DNA of 64,000 nucleotides from Acidovorax kalamii (GTDB lineage Bacteria; Pseudomonadota; Gammaproteobacteria; Burkholderiales; Burkholderiaceae_C). The position numbers and the translations under genes are program-made. The notes below the pieces were generated by a model. That model was not told the DNA's origin and searched no databases. It saw only the letters and a list, made by a program, of their open reading frames with translations. Location of the stretch: assembly GCF_002245625.1 (NCBI RefSeq), contig NZ_NOIG01000010.1:1-64000 (forward strand), read 5' to 3'. This document shows, one piece after another, positions 59,463 to 64,000 of the stretch. How positions within the stretch are numbered: position 1 is the first letter of the stretch; each line of letters starts with the position of its first letter.

Positions 59463-61670
59463 GTGAAAATCCGTAACACTATTTTTGGGCCGGGGCTGTG
59501 GGTGTTCGCAGCTGGTGCGTCGGCACTGTCGCTGGGCAGTGGCAGCGGCACGGTGGTGTTGGGATCTCCTGTCGATCTGACGTTTGAATTGCAGCCCGAC
59601 CCGGGCTCGGATGTCGCGTCTTCCTGCGTCTCAGCGAAGCTGGTGGCGGGCGACAACGCGATTGGCGACAGCAAGGTACGCGTCATCCCCCTGCCTGAAG
59701 TGCGGGGGCGCCCATCGGGTGTGCGGGTCATGGCATCCGTTTCCCTGGATGAACCCGTGCTCACCGTGACCCTCACGGCCGGGTGCGCTGGCAAAACCAC
59801 ACGCACATACACATTTCTCTCTGACCTTCCGACCACTGCCACGCGCTCGGCCTCGGCGCTGCCGGTGGATCTGTCGCGCCTGCCCGCTGCCAGAGGGGGC
59901 GAGGCCGTCCAGCCCCCGGCGGCGGCACCAGACAGCCGTGCGGCACCAGCCCCTGCCGACCGGCAAGCCACGCGCCAACCCCCGGCACCCCGGGCGCCCA
60001 CCGTGGCACGGCCTGCAGCCCCAGCCCCTGCGCGGCCTGTTGCCCGCGCACCGGCCCCCACCAAGGCCTTGGCGGCTGGGGTCGCGCCGGCCCAGCGCCC
60101 CCGCCTGGTGCTGGAGCCCCTGGACATCTGGCTGGACAGCCCGGTCCCGCTGCGTTCCAGCACCGAACTCATGGTCACGCCGTCCGAGGAAATGTCGGTG
60201 CAGCGCGCACAAGCCATTGCGCTGTGGAAGTCGCTGAACGCGCAGCCAGAAACCCTGCTCAAGGACAGCGAGCAACTGAAAACGCTGGAGTCCGAGGCCG
60301 CAGCCCTGCGCGCGCAGGCCGCCAAAGACCGTGCTGCCGCCGCGCAGTTGCAGCAGCAGCTGGAGTTGGCAGAGCAAGAGCGCTTTCCGGCGGCCATCGT
60401 GTATGCGCTGGGGGCCTTGTTGGCGCTGGCCCTGCTCGGGGTTGCGTGGATGTGGGTGCGCCTGCGCAATGCCTCCCAGAACGCCGTGCGGGCCTGGGGT
60501 GACTCGGTGGCACTGGGCGCGCGCGATGCCGCCGTGGCCGAGGAAGCGCTGGGCCTGGCACCCCATCCCGCAGATTCCTGGCTGCCGTCCGACACCCAGC
60601 CTTTGCCCGACGAAGGCCCCGCCTCCACGGGGCCGTCATCGCCAGTCACCGTCCCTGCGCCCAGCCCGGTGCCGGTGGCGGCGGTAGCCAGCAGCGCTGC
60701 CTCTAAAACCACGGTGGTCAGCGCACCCGTGCCGCTGCCCAGGCCACCGGTGGCGCCGCCATCACCCGCCGCGGCATCGGCATCGCTGCACATCGTCAAC
60801 CCTGAAGAGCTTTTTGACATCCAGCAGCAGGCTGAATTCTTCATTTCGGTGGGCGAGCACCAGCAGGCCATCGAAGTCTTGAAGAACCACATCGCAGAGC
60901 ACCGCGAGACTTCGCCGCTGGCCTATCTGGAGCTTTTGCAGCTGTACCACACGCTCAGCCGCGTGGACGAGTTTGCCCAGCTGCGTGCGCAGTTCATGCA
61001 GTCCTTCAATGCGCAGGTGCCGGAGTTTTCCGGCTTCCACCGCACGGGGCGCATGCTCTACCACTACACCGATGCGCTGGCCGAGATCGAAGCTGCGTGG
61101 ACATCCGCCGAAGTGCTGGGGTTGCTGGAGAAGTTCCTGTTCCGCCGCACCGGGGCCGAAGCGGTGGAGCCGTTTGACCTGGCGGCCTACGACGACCTGC
61201 TGCTGCTGCTGTCCATCGCGCAGACCACCCCTGCCAGTGCACGGGGCGAGCCCCCGCCACGCAAGCGGACCACCCCGCTGGCACCGCCCCGGGTCGAAGC
61301 CCTGGTGGCCGAACCGTCCGTGGCCTCTGCTCCGGCAGTGGCTGCATCGTTGCGGGACGACGCGCCGCTGGATTCGCTCGCAGCCAGCCTGGAGTTTGAC
61401 TTTGGGGCCATGCCGCCACGCACTGCTCCGGCGAACAACAGCGCCCCCGTGTCCACCGCCCCGGCGGCCATGGGCGCAGACAGTGGCAATGCGCCCCTGG
61501 ACCTCGACCTGTCCGAACCCCTGCACCTGACCCTCAGCGACCTTCCGCCTGTGCCGGTGACGCCCCCGCCATCCTCCGGGCAGGCCGTGGGTTTTGGCAT
61601 GGAGAACGACCTGATGGAACTGCGGCTGGAACTGGAGCAGATGAAACACAAGGCCGATCGCAGCAAGTAA
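59463..61670 (+). CDS. FimV/HubP-like polar-organisation protein
   Basis: Large membrane protein of 735 residues. An N-terminal signal sequence is followed by a FimV-type N-terminal domain (SGTVVLGSPVDLTFELQPD), a Pro/Ala-rich stretch (about 140-225), a coiled coil (about 255-305), one membrane segment (about 310-333), an acidic low-complexity region, and a TPR-like part (about 450-520, EEFISVGEHQQAIEVL-like FFISVGEHQQAIEVLKNHI). FimV proteins organise the cell pole and type IV pili. I found no LysM motif. The GTG start at 59463 follows CAGGA; a distant ATG at 59400 would overlap the divergent gene's upstream region. Divergent from the 3-hydroxyacyl-CoA dehydrogenase gene. Confidence 0.8.
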   Translation: MKIRNTIFGPGLWVFAAGASALSLGSGSGTVVLGSPVDLTFELQPDPGSDVASSCVSAKLVAGDNAIGDSKVRVIPLPEVRGRPSGVRVMASVSLDEPVLTVTLTAGCAGKTTRTYTFLSDLPTTATRSASALPVDLSRLPAARGGEAVQPPAAAPDSRAAPAPADRQATRQPPAPRAPTVARPAAPAPARPVARAPAPTKALAAGVAPAQRPRLVLEPLDIWLDSPVPLRSSTELMVTPSEEMSVQRAQAIALWKSLNAQPETLLKDSEQLKTLESEAAALRAQAAKDRAAAAQLQQQLELAEQERFPAAIVYALGALLALALLGVAWMWVRLRNASQNAVRAWGDSVALGARDAAVAEEALGLAPHPADSWLPSDTQPLPDEGPASTGPSSPVTVPAPSPVPVAAVASSAASKTTVVSAPVPLPRPPVAPPSPAAASASLHIVNPEELFDIQQQAEFFISVGEHQQAIEVLKNHIAEHRETSPLAYLELLQLYHTLSRVDEFAQLRAQFMQSFNAQVPEFSGFHRTGRMLYHYTDALAEIEAAWTSAEVLGLLEKFLFRRTGAEAVEPFDLAAYDDLLLLLSIAQTTPASARGEPPPRKRTTPLAPPRVEALVAEPSVASAPAVAASLRDDAPLDSLAASLEFDFGAMPPRTAPANNSAPVSTAPAAMGADSGNAPLDLDLSEPLHLTLSDLPPVPVTPPPSSGQAVGFGMENDLMELRLELEQMKHKADRSK

Positions 61671-61671
61671 A

Positions 61672-61697
61672 AGGCCTGGGCCAGCGGCCCAGGGCCT
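61672..61697 (+). terminator. Hairpin after the FimV-like gene
   Basis: GGCCTGGGCC, AGC, GGCCCAGGGCC with one bulge, directly after the stop codon. It lacks a T run; it faces the convergent thi operon. Confidence 0.45.
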
Positions 61698-61827
61698 GCT
61701 GTGGCGCCTCGGCACGCGCTGCGTGGGCGGCATCAGGTGGGTTGGATGCCACGTCAATGCACCGCCGCCACCGCATGGCGCAGTACCTTCAGTCCCTGGC
61801 GTTGTGTGCCAGGCCCTGGGGCAGCCT

Positions 61828-62736
61828 TCAGACGGGCGTGGGCGCCATGTGCTGCATCAACTGGGCCGCAGCGCTTTCAGGATCTGCCGCGTTCACCAGC
61901 GCCCGCACCACGGCGATGGAGCCCACCCCCGTGGCCAGCACCTGCGCAAACTGCTCGGCGCCAATGCCGCCAATGGCCACCTGCGGGTAGTGCCGCATCA
62001 GCCGCGCATACACCCCCAGCCGACCCACGCCCTGGGGCGCCGTGGCCATTTTCTTGAGCGTGGTCGGGAACACGGCCCCCATGGCGATGTAGCTGGGGCC
62101 CACGGCATCGGCGCGCACCATTTCGGCATAGCCGTGGGTGCTGACGCCCAGGCGCAGGCCCGAGTTGCGCAGCGCCTGCAACTCGTCGGCTTTCAGCGCG
62201 TCCAGGTCTTCCTGGCCCAGGTGGATACCGTAGGCACCCACGTCGATGGCCACGCGCCAGTGGTCGTTGATGAACAGCAGCGCACCTGTGCCCTGCACGG
62301 CCTGTACGGCGGCGCGCACTTCCCGTTCAATCGCGGCCGCATCGTCGGACTTGAAGCGCAGCTGCACCGTGGGCACACCTGCGCGGGCCATGCGGCCCAC
62401 CCAGGTGGCGTCCGGCAGCACGGCGTACAGGCCCAGGCGCTCGGGGCAGGGCGCGAACTGGTGGGCGCGGGGCAGAGGCTGCAGGCCGAAGTCCTCAGGG
62501 GCGTCAGGCCACACCTCGGGCTGCGCCGCGCCAGTGCGCAGGGCGCGCGCCTGCCAGGCCCGGGCCAGGCATTCGGCGTCGTGGGCGATGAAGCCCAGCT
62601 GGCTGCAGGCTTGCAGCGCGGCCAGGTAGACCGGCTCCTGCGAGGTGGGGGCAGGCACGGGCTCGGGCGCAAAACCCGCAAAGGTGGCTGCGTGGTGGCT
62701 CAGGATGGCGTGCGCCAGGGCGGGGGTGTCATGCAT
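61828..62736 (-). CDS. thiE: Thiamin-phosphate synthase with N-terminal extension
   Basis: Joins HMP-PP and the thiazole phosphate to thiamin phosphate. The TIM-barrel ThiE domain occupies about residues 108-300: [36 protein letters not shown] (part) and [14 protein letters not shown] with phosphate-binding residues. Residues 1-105 form an extra domain (family length is about 210, this one 302) that I do not recognise. The start at 62736 overlaps the end of thiG by 8 bases and opens at [10 protein letters not shown]. Last gene of the thi operon. Confidence 0.9.
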   Translation of the reverse strand: MHDTPALAHAILSHHAATFAGFAPEPVPAPTSQEPVYLAALQACSQLGFIAHDAECLARAWQARALRTGAAQPEVWPDAPEDFGLQPLPRAHQFAPCPERLGLYAVLPDATWVGRMARAGVPTVQLRFKSDDAAAIEREVRAAVQAVQGTGALLFINDHWRVAIDVGAYGIHLGQEDLDALKADELQALRNSGLRLGVSTHGYAEMVRADAVGPSYIAMGAVFPTTLKKMATAPQGVGRLGVYARLMRHYPQVAIGGIGAEQFAQVLATGVGSIAVVRALVNAADPESAAAQLMQHMAPTPV

Positions 62737-63538
62737 GGGCGTGGTGCCAGAAAGGGGTGCCCAGCACGGGGGTACTGGGCTGGGCGGCATCCTGCGCGGC
62801 CATGGCGCCTGCCAGGCGCGCTGCGCGCCCGGCGCCCACGGCATCGGCAAATGCACCAGCCATGGCCACGGGGTCCTGCGCCAGGGCCACGGCGGTGTTC
62901 AGCAGCACGCCGTCATAGCCCCATTCCATGACCTGGCAGGCGTGCGATGGCAGGCCCAGTCCCGCGTCCACCAGCATGGGGACTTGAAGGCGCTCGCGCA
63001 GCGTCTGCAGCGCGTAGGGGTTGACGGGGCCCCGACCGGTGCCGATGGGCGCGGCCCAGGGCATCACGGCCTGGCAGCCCACATCCACCAGGCGCTGGCA
63101 CAGCACCAGGTCTTCGGTGCAGTACGGCAGCACCTGAAAACCTTCCTTGATGAGATGTTCGGCCACGCCCACCAGGTTCAGCGTGTCAGGCTGCAGGGTG
63201 TAGTCATCGCCGATCAGTTCCAGCTTGATCCACGGGGTGTTGAACACCTCGCGTGCCATCTGGGCGGTGGTGATGGCCTCTTGCGCGCTGTGGCAGCCAG
63301 CGGTGTTGGGCAGCACGGGCACGTTGAGCTTGCGCAGCAGATCCCAGAAGCTGCTCCCGCTTTCGGCCGGGTTGCTGCCCTGGCGGCGCAGCGAGGCGGT
63401 GACCATGGCGGGCTGCGCGCGCAACACGGCGGCTTCGAGCACGGCGGGCGAGGGGTATCGCGAGGTGCCCAGCAGCAGGCGGCTGGTGAACTGCTGGCCA
63501 TACAGCACCAGCGGGTCTTGGGGCGTCGGAGTGGTCAT
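62729..63538 (-). CDS. thiG: Thiazole synthase
   Basis: Builds the thiazole phosphate from deoxyxylulose phosphate, glycine-derived imine and ThiS thiocarboxylate. The 269-residue protein has the Schiff-base lysine in [21 protein letters not shown] near the N-terminus, the phosphate site GGAGLGLPS-like [10 protein letters not shown], and LLNTAVALA. The ATG at 63538 follows the palindromic repeat that separates it from thiS. It overlaps thiE by 8 bases. Confidence 0.95.
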   Translation of the reverse strand: MTTPTPQDPLVLYGQQFTSRLLLGTSRYPSPAVLEAAVLRAQPAMVTASLRRQGSNPAESGSSFWDLLRKLNVPVLPNTAGCHSAQEAITTAQMAREVFNTPWIKLELIGDDYTLQPDTLNLVGVAEHLIKEGFQVLPYCTEDLVLCQRLVDVGCQAVMPWAAPIGTGRGPVNPYALQTLRERLQVPMLVDAGLGLPSHACQVMEWGYDGVLLNTAVALAQDPVAMAGAFADAVGAGRAARLAGAMAAQDAAQPSTPVLGTPFWHHAHA

Positions 63539-63549
63539 TTGGTTACTAT

Positions 63550-63599
63550 GTTTTTGATAGCTATCAGGGCTTGATGGACGCGCGCAGAGGGCCTTTTTC
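63550..63599. repeat. Dispersed palindromic element, copy 7 (thiS-thiG gap)
   Basis: TTTTTGATAGCTAT, then AGGGCTTGATGGACGCGCG, then GGGCCTTTTT: the reverse orientation of the purL and nadE copies and among the best preserved. It occupies most of the 82-base gap between thiS and thiG. Confidence 0.8.
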
Positions 63600-63620
63600 C
63601 TTCAAATTTCAGGCGCTGCA

Positions 63621-63818
63621 TCAGCCCCCGGTCACGGGCGAGATGATTTCCACGCGGTCGCCGGGCTGCAGCCGGTGGGCGGCGTAGGCGGTGTTGGGCA
63701 CAAAGGTGGTGTTCACCGCCACGGCAAAAGGCGGGCGCGCCTCGATGGCGGCCACGGCGTCGGCCACGGTGGCGCCTTCGGGCAGTTCGTGCGGGGTCTG
63801 GTTGATGGAGATGTTCAT
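63621..63818 (-). CDS. thiS: Sulfur carrier protein ThiS
   Basis: Ubiquitin-like sulfur carrier, 65 residues, whose C-terminal GG (SPVTGG) is adenylated and thiocarboxylated by ThiF, then passed to ThiG. The ubiquitin-fold core includes INQTPHELPEGATVADAV and VEIISPVTGG. The start overlaps the thiO stop (ATGA). Confidence 0.94.
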   Translation of the reverse strand: MNISINQTPHELPEGATVADAVAAIEARPPFAVAVNTTFVPNTAYAAHRLQPGDRVEIISPVTGG

Positions 63819-64000
63819 GCGAGAGCGGCAGCGCTGGTGGCGGGCACGGTTGCAGGAGCCAGGTTCAGCGCGAGGTCAAAACGTTGCGAAAGCTGCGATT
63901 GTCCTGTGTTCAGCACTTCCAGGGTCACATCCAGCATCGCCGGGGCGATCATGAAGCCATGGCGGTACAGGCCGTTGATCTCCAGCACGCCCGGCTGCGT
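63815..64000 (-). CDS. thiO: Glycine oxidase ThiO, C-terminal part (cut by window end)
   Basis: The visible 61 codons encode the C-terminus of an FAD-dependent glycine oxidase: LEINGLYRHGFMIAPAMLD matches the conserved NGLYRHG-x-x-x-AP segment of the FAD domain. ThiO makes the iminoacetate used by ThiG. Its stop codon overlaps the thiS start by 4 bases. Any TPP riboswitch would lie beyond the window. Confidence 0.85.
   Translation of the reverse strand, partial: TQPGVLEINGLYRHGFMIAPAMLDVTLEVLNTGQSQLSQRFDLALNLAPATVPATSAAALA

Overview
The window looks like a chromosomal segment of a high-GC betaproteobacterium of the family Comamonadaceae, with Acidovorax-like gene content and order. The case rests on the gene set (ilvB-ilvH-ilvC-pssA-leuA, aat-bpt, map-glnD, rlhA), on DUF3619/DUF3106 proteins beside an ECF sigma factor, and on a short palindromic repeat with a TAGCTATCAAAA arm scattered through the segment. 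I see no IS element, prophage, plasmid gene, rRNA or CRISPR array. This is mostly core genome with a few accessory loci.

Layout. 1-5 kb: chemoreceptor, DUF482 acyltransferase-like protein, nadE, and glnB (PII). 5.4-9 kb, minus strand: a compact six-gene run of ECF sigma factor, DUF3619 protein, DUF3106 protein, RDD membrane protein, dgkA and a LOG-family protein, ending at a hairpin shared with glnB. 9.3-15.6 kb: branched-chain amino acid synthesis (ilvB, ilvH, ilvC), pssA, then leuA behind a leucine-rich leader peptide and a terminator hairpin that together look like an attenuator. 15.7-24.4 kb: a PBP7-like endopeptidase, an IclR regulator, the N-end-rule transferases bpt and aat, two tandem tRNA-Asn genes, a DUF454 protein, def, glnD and map. 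24.5-28.6 kb: purL.

28.7-44 kb: DUF808 membrane protein, OmpW, LysE-type exporter, YdjM-type membrane protein, Tat-exported intradiol dioxygenase, the ergothioneine pair egtD-egtB, a TonB-like lipoprotein, metY, a Ca2+-type P-ATPase, rlhA, and an orphan amino-acid-type binding protein behind conspicuous palindromes. 44-52.7 kb: a TadA-haloalkane-dehalogenase-like fusion, an LD-carboxypeptidase with a His-rich N-terminus, a cyclase-FHA protein, a penicillin-acylase-family hydrolase, an asparaginase and an L,D-transpeptidase. 52.9-59.4 kb: a fatty-acid or hydroxy-acid catabolic region with a Crp-type regulator, an APH-type kinase, an acyl-CoA dehydrogenase, an enoyl-CoA hydratase and a 3-hydroxyacyl-CoA dehydrogenase. 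59.5-64 kb: a FimV-like protein and the thiO-thiS-thiG-thiE thiamin operon, cut by the window edge inside thiO.

Genes that work together: GlnD (20.9 kb) uridylylates the PII protein encoded at 5.0 kb. IlvB/H/C and LeuA feed valine, isoleucine and leucine synthesis. Aat and Bpt both tag proteins for ClpS/ClpAP. The APH kinase and acyl-CoA dehydrogenase resemble the pair that converts 4-hydroxyacyl-CoA to 3-hydroxyacyl-CoA.

The most unusual signal is a dispersed element of about 50 bp, seen here in seven copies. Three lie in frame inside protein-coding genes (purL, nadE, the DUF482 gene). One supplies the C-terminus and stop codon of the L,D-transpeptidase. Three lie between co-directional genes (ilvB/ilvH, upstream of tadA, thiS/thiG). 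The copies differ in reading frame and orientation, which suggests past mobility rather than a conserved protein feature.
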